Of a stretch of 64,000 bases of DNA, positions 14,398 through 25,813 are shown in pieces. The notes below the pieces were generated by a model that ran no database searches, was not told where the DNA came from, and was given only the letters and a program-made list of their open reading frames with translations. The translations under genes and the position numbers were made by a program. This DNA is from Mesocentrotus franciscanus (lineage: Eukaryota; Echinodermata; Echinoidea; Camarodonta; Strongylocentrotidae): contig CP137675.1 in assembly GCA_037976565.1 (NCBI GenBank), positions 18,812,446-18,876,445 on the forward strand, given 5' to 3'. Each line of letters opens with the position of its first letter. The stretch's first letter is position 1.

Positions 14398-15019
14398 TAG
14401 TGCTGTAACTCAACTGTAATGTTCGGGTTCGATATGGTTCAGCCAGGTTAAGAATTTTTCGCGAATAATGGTTTGGTTCTTGTATGGCAAACTTGCATCA
14501 CCATGTACATGTGCAACTTCTTATGGCTGTCTTGAAGAATTTCGAAATGCAAATGAAAAGGGCGTCAATGTATATGACAAAACCCTTCTTAATCTAACGA
14601 CCGTCGTTATGGCATGTACATGTATATTGGGCCGTCCTAAATATTTTGAACTTGGAAATAAAATTTGGAGGTGTGTCAAATGACATGACAAAGCCCTTGT
14701 TTATCTAATGAATCTAATTGACAATTGTAACCATGTCTGTTGTCCTGAAGATTTTGAAACCAAAATGAAACAGGGGTGTTGCAAATTCATATGACAAGTC
14801 ACTTTTTGATCTAACGACAAAGAAATTTAGGCTAAAGCAGGTCAAGAACCTATACTTATTTTCAGTAGGAATTTATGAAATGATGAACTATCCGTTGCAT
14901 AACATGTTTATTTATATTACCAAACTGCCGAACATGACAATAATGTTTGGTTCTGTTCGGTTCGGGAGTGAAATTTTCTGTGAACTTCCGTTCGGTTTGG
15001 CAGTTAGGCTACAGCACTA
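14398..15019. mobile_element. hAT-type MITE, 622 bp, with 8-bp target duplication
   Basis: Ends are inverted: TAGTGCTGTAAC on the left and, reverse-complemented, TAGTGCTGTAGCC on the right. Flanks are ATAGCTTT (14390-14397) and ATAGCTTA (15020-15027), a 7/8 target duplication. Subterminal GTTCGG/TTCGGTT words occur near both ends. Non-coding. Confidence 0.8.
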
Positions 15020-15154
15020 ATAGCTTATATGTGATCTTGAAAGCTAAGATACATGTATTTCCTTTTATATTTTGCATTGGTCATTTAGCAACTTCTCAGT
15101 GGTCTTAAGATAGATGGTTTCTTCTATAGCATTTAAATCTAAAAGTACACATTA

Positions 15155-18100
15155 TCAACTTGATGAGACCATCTGAGAAAACAAGAACCCTGTCGATGAA
15201 ATAGCATCCCCAAGTCCAACAGTTTTCACAGGATTTTTACAAACTAAAACTGGTGTAAAATGAAATTGAATGTTATCTCTTGTCCATGATATAACCGGGT
15301 CTTGAGGATCAACGCTGACTATCCTATGCCTAAGGGGAGCATGGTTGATAGACAAAGCGAATGCTTGTGGGACACGTAGTTCTACTTTCTCATCCACAAT
15401 CCTGCCATCATCGCATGCCTGCCGTCCTGCGATTCTTGCTCCGGCCGACACAGCTGCTGCATTGTTGATCCATGTGCCATTTATCGTAGCCACGATGTGA
15501 AAGGCAAGACTGTGGAAGTGCACCCTGGTAAGTGTGGAGGACCATCCTGCGTTGGAATTTTCAGCCTTGGTGAGCCAGGAACCCTGTTGCGTAGAGGTCA
15601 AGATCCAGTAGAGGATATCGGCTACGGCACCCACCTCTGGATAGCCATCCCTGATGTAGACCTCAGGGTGAGGACCGGAGTTGACAGATGACATGAAGCT
15701 CAGCTCCTGCTCATTCAGGCCAAGGGAGTGAACTGATGACAGAACCTGAAAGAGAATGAAAGGTCACAATTAAAGTCATTTCTCAGCTGAAGTAATACTG
15801 GATAGATTGTGCAAAAACTGCATATACACATCTGAAGTTATCAATTATGGTTTATGAAAGGATAATGTTCACACTTCACAAATATGTATACTTAATGAAC
15901 ATGGACCCGAAATGATGCTCAAGAAACTCTCATCAGTTTGTCCCACACGCACACACACACACACCAACAACAACATTTTTTTTTTTAATAATTCAAATTG
16001 TGAAATACATGTATTCCCTTCTTCATATTTGTAGATGGTTTTCAATACCACAACAAACTATGGGAGCACCTTCATCAAGTCAATCATGGGTGCATGTTCA
16101 TAATCTGTTGTCCAATCCAATCAAAGTACTGGATTATCACATATATAAAGTATCAAAAGCATGAATGTTTTCAGAATTTATTGATATTATTGTAATAAGG
16201 GTGCTAATAGAATTATGAAAAGTACCTTAAGAGGTAGAGCCTACAATGATTATGTTGTCTGTTTGGAGCAAGGGAATTCTTTCATGTTAACACCCTTCTT
16301 GCCCTGAACAGGCAATTTGTTCCAAATACATGTAGTGAACAGATTTTTTTTTTTTACATCAGGACTACTTGCATGCCGCAACCTGATTATCAGCCCCTGG
16401 ACAACTACCCCATTTGGTCACATAAAGCCTGTAGAAAATGTCACTGGAATACCTTCCAACTAAACATGCTTGTATGATAGTACTGTATGTTAAAGGTAAT
16501 GCAAGTTTTGGGAAATTTTGAAAATTGGATGGATAGTAATTCTTTAAAATTTTGATATATTTGGATGCCCCTGTAGATGTATTATAAGCACTAGAAAATT
16601 TAGCCCCTAAAACACTTCTGCTTTCGAGAAATTGAATAATAAAAAATTTACCGATGCTCCTGGTAAATTTCAAATATTTCAAACAGCGCCTAAGGCCATT
16701 CCATGGTAGCTGCGACCATGAAAATCTCAGAATATGCAGTTCTGATATATAATTTCCAAACGAGAATATCAAATTGGTTGATTGTGGTCAAGAAACATTG
16801 TTTTAAAGCTTAAGTAATATCAGTCTTGAGAGGGAGCTATACAACATAAAGAGTTTATTACAATTTCATGACTTTATACCGGTACTCGATTTCAACCGCG
16901 ACAACTATCATTGAATATTGTAAAATCACATATGCTTCCAGTATGTTCATTTTAACCAATTCATGACCCCATACCAAAACTTTATATTACCTTTAAGAGC
17001 AAGAAGGGCATTTATTCATAATCATTGAATTAAAGCCCCTTTGGCTCTTAACAGACAGTATGATCCCTTTATATTCCCATCATACTACTGACCTGTGTAT
17101 ATATGCCTTTGATCAACTCAGGATCTGCCATGCTAGCCAGCTCTAGATGAACAGGGAGGTCTGATGGCAGACGAGACAACTCTTGATTAAGAGCAGCTAT
17201 CTTCTCTTCTTTCTTCACTCCTGGCTGGCCATCCAGCAGATGAAGGCCAGAGAAGAATACAGCATCTGGTGAAAAGTCTTTTTTAATGAACAACATAAAG
17301 AGGAAATAACGTTAGTGAAAGGGGAACATAGTACAGTGCAACTTTAATAGCATCCCAAGACTCACATGGCAATTCTTCTGGAGAATAAATGAAAAACTAG
17401 AGCACTGAATAACCTAATCTTGAATTTATATGGGAAGGAGTCTCCAGTGTCATGTCCCAGCTGCCAAACTTCCACAACAAAAATTAAGAATACATTGAAG
17501 CAAAATTAGGAATACAATGCATTTTTTATGTATTTTACCCCAAAAGAAAATCGCAAAAAGAGAAGAATCTAGGTCTAATTACATTAGTGCAAATGTATCC
17601 AAATCAGTGAAAAAAATACACGGGGGCTCGGGGCGAATTAGCCCCCGAAATGCTAAAAAGAGCCCCCGAAAGTCATAAAAGAGCCCCCCAAAATTTGCAT
17701 AGAGTTCAATGCAAAACAAATTAAAGAGTGTTATTTTCATGCAAGCAAGCTTGAAAAGTAGCCCCCGAAATTTTTAAAGTATTTTTTTCCCTGATCCAAA
17801 TATAAATTATTCTTCAAAAATAGGAATGGTTGGAGCTATTATGGCAAAGTTTAAAATACTTATCTATTAACCCCTCTCACCCCAACCCCCAAAAAAAAAA
17901 AACTTAAACTGTTAAAATCAACATAAAATGTGTGAACATTAGCATGCTTGGTGTACATTATTTTGCTCCCAAAATCTTACTATGCATATTGATCGTCTTT
18001 GTTTTACCTTACTAAATCAACTTCTGAGTTCTCGGCTTCTCGCTAACATATTTTTTAGACTCTGAGTCTGACCCCTAACTTAAAGTCTTATTCTGTTCTG

Positions 18101-21100
18101 TTTCACATACATAGACTAGAAAGCTAAAACCAAACAATGTAGCAACCAACTGGGGAGTAAAGGAACAAAGAGAGGGGATATGTGAACTGTGTGGCTGGCT
18201 GCTTGAATTCGGGAATGAAGTTTTGGTATGTCTTTGTTGAATGATATTCCTAAATTTAGAGTATCTTCTATATAATCCTCATCCAGGTAGATCTCACCAG
18301 TCACACTCCTGGAGAACCCTGAGAGGGCACTCATCTCCGTATTGGACACATCGTAAGATGAAATGAACCTTGTTGCGACCTTTGCCTTGTAGTCGCCCCA
18401 TCTCTCATTGCGTTTGAACTCCATGATGAGATGAACTTCATCAGTTTTCTGGCAACTTGGCTTTGGGACAATGATGTTTGGAGGGAGGAGTGCTCTAACT
18501 CGAGGACCACAAGGGCCAATTAGCAGCACCTGTTGGGTCAAAGGAGGATACATTTCGGAAAGCCATTTCAAATCAAAACCAAGATAAATACCATGTATAA
18601 TTAGATTTCTTTATTAACTTGAATCTTATACATTAAAAGGTTAAATTTACTCCTGGAAACAAACATTTTAATGATCACATGAGTGACTGAACAAATAATA
18701 GACAAATTTCTTTCCTTAGTTGTGTCATTTTATAACATGCTGGAGCAATTTGACTCCTGAGCATGTGTTGTACAACCCAAAGAAGGAGTCATATACATGA
18801 AGTGGTTCTCACCTCCAGTCCTTTCCATGTGTCAGCCATTTTGAGTCCTGCCAGTGCAGCATTCCCACCAACAAAGTACTGAAGAAACAGCAATCAGAAA
18901 AGGACACATATATAAAATAATAGAATAAACCACTGGTTGGGCTAAATTACTGAACCGTTATTGCACGAAATGTCTTTACCTTGCTAAATATAACATTTGT
19001 CTTTGTTTTTATTAGATTCAAAGTTTTCAAACTCTAATAAATATAAAATCTGAATGTCAAACTAATTTTAGAGAATAGCCTAAAATACCAACATAATGAA
19101 GATTTTGTCTCGTACTCATTAGAATAAAATGCAAGAATGAACAGAAAACTGAAATCAAACAATACAAACGGGAACTTAAATGGGATGAGTGCAAGATGAA
19201 AAGCTTCTCTATATAGATCTGTACATCTGTAAATATGTATTTACTGTTTACAGATTCTCTATGATTTCAATAAATATTTGTCAATAGCAGTGACCATCAC
19301 ATTCATAATGTGATTAGATTATGTAGATCAATGCCATTATCAGATGGGGCTATGTAACACAAAACTTATTCATTGATTCTACGATTGATATTTGCGATTG
19401 ATTGTACATAGTGATCAATGCAATAAGTTGCAAAAATCAAGTGTACAATCAATTGCTAATCTTTATGTTTACTTTACTTTGGTTTACTTTGGTGTCGAGG
19501 CTTGAAGCTTCAGCTTATGTGCCCCTCTTTACTGCATTGGGTTCGCGTTGGTATGGGTAGTATTTCAGCGGGTGGTGCTTCCAATGATTTTCAAGTTCTG
19601 ACTTGAACTTATTATTGATGAGGCATTAATGGCAATTTTAGGAAGGTTAGGGGACCTGGATATATTTACCTGTTTTTCATCCAGGCTATCTGCTGCCTGG
19701 ACCACCTTCTCAAAGTCTTCACTCCTTGAAAATATTCTCTCAATGGCTGCACCGTTTTTGAGAGAAAATGAGAAAGTTTGCTCCAGCTCCTCCAAAGATT
19801 CAATGACTGCATTGTCAATGGCTTGACCCGAAGAGTCTATTCCAAGTTTCTTCAAAACTGCTGTTCCAGAGACTATTAAGTCTGTATTTACATTGACTCT
19901 GAAAAAGAAGAGAGGGGAAAATATAAGTATATATGAATTATGAATGATATAATATGATATAGATCTATGATCAAATTATGAAAATTCTTTTTATTTGTAA
20001 CATCTTTGATAAATTAAGAACTCATTTAAAGGGCGATCCGACCCTTGTGATATGTTCATTTGAATGAAAGCAAAACAATAAGATAAATAGAATGGCGAGA
20101 GTTTGAAATAAATCTGACCAATATTTTATAAGAAAGTTATGTTTGAAATATGAGATCACCAAGTCTCAAATTGGCAGTTTGAATCATGGCGGAGACACTG
20201 GCTATACTGCGATATCTCTGGAGCCAGTGGAGGGTAAATCTTGCTGCTCGCCTTTGTACTGCTTCGATTTGGGATAGGCCTATAGGCTATAGACTCTATG
20301 CTTGTTTGTATGAGGGTTCCAGACCGAGCAACAGTATTCCAGACAAGGTCTAACAAGAGAGAAGTAGGCTTGTTGGCGGATTTTTTGTGAGGTTTTGCGG
20401 AGATTTCTGCTGACTAGTCCCAGCATCCGATTGGCTCGGGATGTGATGTTGTTCATGTGGCCTTGCCAGGACAAGTTGGATGTGTGAAAGTCAGTCCTAG
20501 ATACCGGAGATCTAGTTACCAATGCAAGGAGTGTCTCCTAAGAGTCCTAGCGTATGTTGTGTTGATGGCCTTCCGACGTAGGGAAAATGTGATGTGGTAA
20601 CATTTCTCGGTGATGAATTTCATCTGCTATGTATTAGCCCATGAATGCAGCCGGTTGAGATCATCAAGTCGTGGTAGCCTAGACCTAGACTACTTGTAGT
20701 TGTACTTGTAGCTGTAGCCAATGTAGGGCTTGGCTATCTACTCTAGTAGTATTAACATCAGTGATATCAGTGATCTGACGGTATAAGACAATCATCAGCA
20801 AAGAGTCGGATTTTGGAAGAGATCCCATCTACTATGTCATTGATGAAGGATGTAAACAGAAGTGGGCCATGCAATAGGTGTACTTCCAAATTGTATTCTC
20901 AAATTGTCTACTCTTGTCTTGACTCGAGTCTCGAGATTTGTCTTGACTGAATTTTGAAAAAGGTCCTCTGCAGACTGCATCCTCCCAAAACACTTTTTTT
21001 TCTCGGAATTTCCTTGCAAATAATTAGACTCTACTTAGATCTAGATCTAGATCTATTCCCGAGTCAAAGGCAGAGCTGAGCATTATGCAGAATTTAATAG

Positions 21101-21369
21101 AAGGAATGTTTTACAAACCCGACAGCTATTCTTGATATGTTTCGTAGTCCGGTTCCCTGCAATGAGAAACCGGCAGCAATGACATTTCCCCAAGAAATTG
21201 CGATTTGTGACTCCACAGATATTGCACTTCTATCAAGATTGAAACTCACAGAATAGTACATAGAAACTGCAATAAGAACAACTGCAATGACAAACGTATT
21301 AGAAAACATGATGAAAATAAAAATAAAATATCGAGTCTTCAACGCAGGCGATTCTCTATCAAGTATCAT
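15155..21369 (-). CDS. ADPGK: ADP-dependent glucokinase, complete six-exon gene
   Basis: Exons (minus): 21119-21369, 19670-19898, 18813-18878, 18298-18529, 17093-17277, 15155-15745. They total 1554 nt, 517 codons plus stop, and every junction keeps frame. The enzyme phosphorylates glucose with ADP; the animal protein is ER-associated, which fits the hydrophobic N-terminus (MFSNTFVIAVVLIAVSMYYS). Family motifs in order: AVGVNVNTDLIVSG, YFVGGNAALAG, VLLIGPCGP, FSGLHLLDGQ, PVHLELASM, SLGLNEQEL, FHFTPVLVCKNP and KTVGLGDAIS near the C-terminus, where the Asp of GLGD (residue 501) is the catalytic base. The human protein has 497 residues. A TGA codon lies immediately before the first ATG. The second ATG (21309) has A at -3, would give exactly 497 residues and may be the true start. 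A LINE relic sits in intron 1. Confidence 0.96.
20160..20876 (-). mobile_element. CR1/L2-like LINE fragment inside ADPGK intron 1
   Basis: Minus-strand frames contain reverse-transcriptase pieces: GPLLFTSFINDIVDGISSKI followed by RLFADDC (the FADD variant of the YADD catalytic motif), then LSWQGHMNNITSRANRMLGL and AYFSLVRPCLEYCCSVWNPH. Frameshifts separate the blocks and both ends are missing. It lies in the same orientation as the host gene. Confidence 0.85.
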
Positions 21370-21808
21370 TCAAGTTAAAACCGCCGTTTACTCCACCGTG
21401 CATGCGTGGAGTATATCATGCATCTCATCAACGCGAATCCGCCGCCCTGTACGTGGCTACTCAGTATTATACAGAACAGCAGCGGCTCGCTGACACCTAA
21501 CGGGCTAGCGCTGGCGGCTTAACGCTTGGCCTTGGAGTTAACGGTTAACTCGGCACCGAAATGAATGCGACGATTCTGAATATGGTATCGTTGAAAATAT
21601 AAATCAAAATTAGAATTGATGGAAGATCGAGGAAGCTCATATTCCCCTATTTTTATATTATTTAAAAGTAATTTGCTCCTACCTCGTGCATTTAAAAATG
21701 TTAAAAAACTCTAGTGCGCCTCCAATACGGTCAATGGCGTATCCAGAAACAAAAGGCGAGATACCCCTTATCCTTTGAATGGGATGTATTGTAGATCTTA
21801 TCATGGAC
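21370..21808. other. ADPGK: upstream region of ADPGK
   Basis: The presumed promoter and 5' UTR are here (minus strand). It is locally CpG-rich around 21385-21545, with no clear TATA box. No other gene seen. Confidence 0.4.
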
Positions 21809-23261
21809 CCAGGGGGCGACTTTGCGTTTTACACCCTGGCCTGGACCTTTTCCCAATAAATTTCAAGGAACCGACTGGGAAAAGTCTATCCATGACAAGA
21901 TATTGCGCGCGCACGTAGCTCTTCTGCAATGCTCAACGTACGTCCTATATGACTTGTCCAGTGTCGCGGTACGCGGTACATGTACTTTTGTATCGAGACG
22001 TACGAGCAGGGAGAAAAACAACGAATAACAAACAGAAGGAAATAGAGAAAAACAATAAATAATTAAAGAACAGAGAGGAAACAAAGAATGTCATAAGCAG
22101 AGAGAGAAAACAAAAACTAACTTGAAAGAAAGAGAGAAATTAGAGAAGGAATTAATCAAAGTAAGGAAAGAGAGAAACCAAATAATATTATGGTTTTTGT
22201 GGTTTAATTCCGCCTTCTTCAGGGTTTCAATTTTTGACGTGTAGCCTACTTTCAAACCATTTGCTGATTCGGACCCCCTAACACACGTGTACACATATCG
22301 ACACATACACAGACTACACTCGACATAATATGTGTAATGGTAATGTAATACATAAACTGTGATTTAAATATTGCACTCGTACCATTTTCTATTATTGTGG
22401 GATCACGTCTTTCATTTTTAAATTCATGTCATTTGTTTCTAAGACCTAATTTCTCTAATTCTCTTGACCCCTCTCCCTTCATATTTGTTTTCTAAGACCT
22501 CCCCCTCATCTCTCTTCATATTTGTTTTCTAAGACCCATTTCTCCCCGCCCCGGCCCCATCTCTATTCATATTTGTTTTCTAAGACTCTCTCTCGACCCA
22601 CTCTCTCTCTCGTATGTATTTCTCAGACCCTCTTTCTTTCTCTCTCATTAACCCCTCTTCATATTTGTTTCTAAGGCCTCTCTCTCTCTCTTCATATTTG
22701 TTTCTAAGACCCCCTCTCTTTCTCATTTCTTGATATTTGTTTCTAAGACCTCTCTCTCTAGCTCTCAATTCATGATATTTGTTTCTAAGACCCCCTCTCT
22801 TTCTCACTTCTTGAATTCATATTTGTTTCTAAGACCTCTGTCTCGATCTCTCTCCCTTTCTCTCTTTCTCATTTTAAATTCATGATATTTGTTTATAAGA
22901 CCTCTCTTTCAGTTAATCGTACTCATATAACTACAATTCAAAACTGGATTTACAGTATTCATACCCGCAAAGGCGTCTGCATTGCCACTCCGTCATCATC
23001 CTCGATGAATTCCATCGTGCAGCAAGCTTCTTAACTTGTTGTTCTGAACTTGAAATCCTATATCTTCTCCCTTAATCTTCAGTATTGCAGCTGCGTACGG
23101 TGTGTATAAATGCTGCATCGACGTACGTCTGTGCATGTACGATTCGATTTGGAACTGGCGCGCCCGATCGAGGAGCCTAGACTAGACTCATTCAAGCAGT
23201 TTCATTGCTATTTACCGGGAAAATGTCCAGGCCAGGGTGTAAAACGCAAAGTCGCACCCAG
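21809..23261. mobile_element. 1.45-kb element with ~45-bp inverted ends
   Basis: The left end (21809-21853) and right end (23218-23261) are near-perfect inverted copies, sharing GCGACTTTGCGTTTTACACC followed by CTGGCCTGGA. The interior holds a CT-rich minisatellite. No transposase is evident. The family cannot be assigned, as no clear target duplication is visible. Confidence 0.65.
22435..22915 (+). repeat. CT-rich minisatellite, ~8 units
   Basis: Repeats of TTCATATTTGTTTCTAAGAC followed by a variable CCTCTCTCTCT tract, with spacing of about 55-65 bp. The minus-strand open frame across it (RGLRNKYEE repeats) is an artefact of the repeat. Confidence 0.85.
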
Positions 23262-23269
23262 GGGCGTCG

Positions 23270-23930
23270 CTAACAGGGGGGGGGGATCCGGGGAGGGTGT
23301 GGGGTGCGAAGGGAAAGGGAAAGAGGAGAGAAAGGGAAAGAAAGAAGAGGAAGAAGAAAAGAAAAGGGGGAAAAATAGAAGATCGGGGGCGAAAGGGCCT
23401 TGCCTCCCAGGCTGTTGCCTCCCCGCCATCAAAAAATTAGAGAGAAGGAAAAAGGGAAAGAAAAAGGAAAAGAGGATATAAAGGGAAGGGAAAAAACAGG
23501 AAGAAGGAAAGATTAGATAGGGGATATCAGTTGCAATTTTCCCGCCAACAAGTTGTGGATCGGGGCCAAAGACCTCGCTTCCCCCGCCCCAGCCAAAAAA
23601 AAAAGAGAGAGAAGGAAAGGAAAGGGAAAGAGGAGAGCTAAAAGGAAACAAAAAAGAGGAAGAAGAAAAGAAAAGGATGAAAAGAAGGGGAGATCAGTTG
23701 CGATTAATCCCGCCAACAACGTGTGGATCGGGGGCGAAAGGCACTCACCCCCAGCAAACCTAAAAGAGAGAGAAGGAAGGGTAGGAAAAGGGAAGGAGGA
23801 GAGAAAGGGAAAGAAGAAGAAAAAAAGAGAAAGAAGAAAGGTAGGGGAGATCAGTTGCGATTTCCCCCCCCCAACAAGGTGTAGATCGGGGCCGGGGGCA
23901 CTAGCGTACTTGCCCCCTCCCCAAATAACA
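23270..23930 (+). repeat. GA-rich complex satellite, copy 1
   Basis: Three to four units of about 150 bp. Each has a purine block (AAAGGGAAAGAGGAGAGAAA) and a conserved core: GGGGAGATCAGTTGCGATT, CCCGCCAACAA, GTGTGGATCGGGGGCGAAAG, GCCTC. Inverted copies are at 32940-33660 and 50430-50955. Confidence 0.85.
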
Positions 23931-23934
23931 TTCA

Positions 23935-24360
23935 AACGTGGTTTATTCCTCGAAGAGCAACGCAACAAGAATGTCTGCCAAATTGTTCGCAATTGCATTA
24001 TCAACCTTGGAATCAACGAAGTTGAAGCTAACAACATGGCTTTTGTTAACGTCCATCGCCTACCCCGACGTGCAACCCTGGATCGCAACCCAAATCAACC
24101 CCAAGTGCTGACCCGATAATTGTTAAATTTGTGTACATGGGAGAGAGAAATAAAGTTCTAGCTGCCTTTGAGAATTGTGATCATCGACCTCGAGATCGCG
24201 ACCAACACCTCCCTGATACTCCCGCTCGAGCGATAATTGTTAAATTTGTGTAGGCCTACATGGAAGAGAGAAATAAAGTTCTAGCTGCCTTTGAGAATGG
24301 AGATCATCGACCTCGAGATCGCGACCAACACCTCCCTGATACTCCCCCTCGGAGCGCATT
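23935..24360 (+). mobile_element. LINE ORF1 fragment with an internal tandem duplication
   Basis: One frame encodes NCIINLGINEVEANNMAFVN followed by VHRLPRRA. A shifted frame continues PIIVKFVYMGERNKVLAAFE, then DHRPRDRDQHLPDTP. The hRi...RPIIVKF...R-K-L pattern is that of L1/Tx1-type ORF1 RNA-binding proteins. The second block is duplicated head-to-tail with a period of ~117 bp (starts 24115 and 24232); the second copy has an in-frame stop after VKFV. Non-functional remnant. Confidence 0.65.
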
Positions 24361-24559
24361 TCCGACCTTCCGCCTGCCCTGAAGGCCAGGCGGGGATACC
24401 TCGCTCAATTAAGTTGCCTACAAGATGAGGAAAAAGGATAATGTATCAACAAAAATCTTTCTTCAGAATACCGTGTCCGTCTGAAATGGAAACAGAAAGG
24501 AGCAACGAGGTGGAACGATTATCAAGATGAGTAAGATTAATTAACTTTTGAAACTTTGT

Positions 24560-25560
24560 CTCTTCTTACTATGTCTGGACATGTCAGAAAATATTATTGT
24601 TTTGTCTTATTCCCTCAGAGTGACATAAGTCTGTCTACAGTGCAAACAGAAAGTAGGAACTTAATAAAATGAACATTAAGATGAGTTAAATTACAATGTT
24701 TTATTTACTTATAATACACAGATTCAGACAAGCTTGTTTGAAATTATGTAGGAAACCTTCATTGCATGTCATTATATTTTTGTCTATGATATTATGTCAA
24801 TATAGTTCTAAAAAAAAAATTTAAAAAAATTATTGCGGTTTGTCTAAATATAGAAACAGAACAGGAACAACTCAAAGGATTGACTTTCATAATAAGTAAT
24901 AACTTAACAGATTTTTTTTCTTCTTCATATTTGCCTTTTCAAGTGAAGGGAATATAGACTGACAAATTGTAGTCTTCTTTCACATGTGAATTTTGTTTTG
25001 AATAAATTTCCTAAGAATGACATAAGACTGTCTACAGGGTCAGAAAAGAGCAAATGAATAGAATAAAAATAAGATGAGCGAAAAGACAACGATTTATTTA
25101 CTTATAGAAGTTAACATAATTTAGAATCAGACATGTTTGTTTGCATCTCATTATTTGTTTGTGTATGATAATATGTCAATATAGTTCTCAACAAAATCTT
25201 TTCTATGGTCTGTCTTAATGTAGAAACAGAACGAGAACAATTAATAGCTCGTATATCTTTTGCTTCTACAAAAAGTGCCTTAACTAAATGTTGTCCTCCC
25301 CCCCCCCATTTTTTCATAAGAAATTTTAAACAAGTTTCTCTGAATGACATATAGGTCTGTCTACAGTACAAAAAAAGTGATTAGTGACAATTGATTAGAA
25401 TGTATATCATCGTAGATGAAGTTAAATCACGATGCTCCTTAAATAGATTCAGAAACGGATAGATTTGTTTGACATCTTTGAAGAAACATTTCTAGCATTT
25501 CATCATATTTTTGTCTATAACAAATAACCTGTAACTAGCTGAGTTCTAATAAATGATTTC
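24560..25560 (+). repeat. diverged tandem repeat, unit ~330-400 bp
   Basis: The phrase TGACATA(A)GTCTGTCTACAG recurs at about 24620, 25018 and 25345. GTAGAAACAGAACGAGAACA-like sequence recurs at about 24852 and 25220, and ATATGTCAATATAGTTCT at about 24793 and 25172. Divergence is high and no ORF is present. Confidence 0.6.
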
Positions 25561-25813
25561 ATTCAGTGGCGGATCCAGGAATTTCTTACCGGGGGCACAA
25601 AATCGCATGGGGTGAAATATATGAAAACGATGGAGCGAGGCGTCAGCGGCGAGGGAGTGGAGCGACCAAGCGGGGGTGGGTCTGGGAGGGGGTCAGAACC
25701 CCCTCCCTGAGTAGGAAGCATTTGCACTTTTAGAACCACATTAGGTGCATTTTCAGGCACTTCCTGGAGTAATATGACGTAAAATTGCTTTCTCCTACCC
25801 CTCAAAGAATAGG

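Noticed and set aside
16365..16772. 135-codon minus-strand frame between ADPGK exons 5 and 6
   Set aside because: Lies wholly in an intron, no recognisable domain, and ADPGK exons join in phase without it. It may be part of an unrecognised repeat.
18331..18519. Second minus-strand frame within ADPGK exon 4
   Set aside because: Out-of-frame shadow of the real exon.
23110..24119. Long overlapping open frames on both strands (Lys/Glu-rich and Phe/Pro/Ser-rich)
   Set aside because: They run across the GA-rich satellite; composition follows the repeat and both strands are open. Only the last ~60 codons (23935 on) resemble a real protein, a LINE ORF1.
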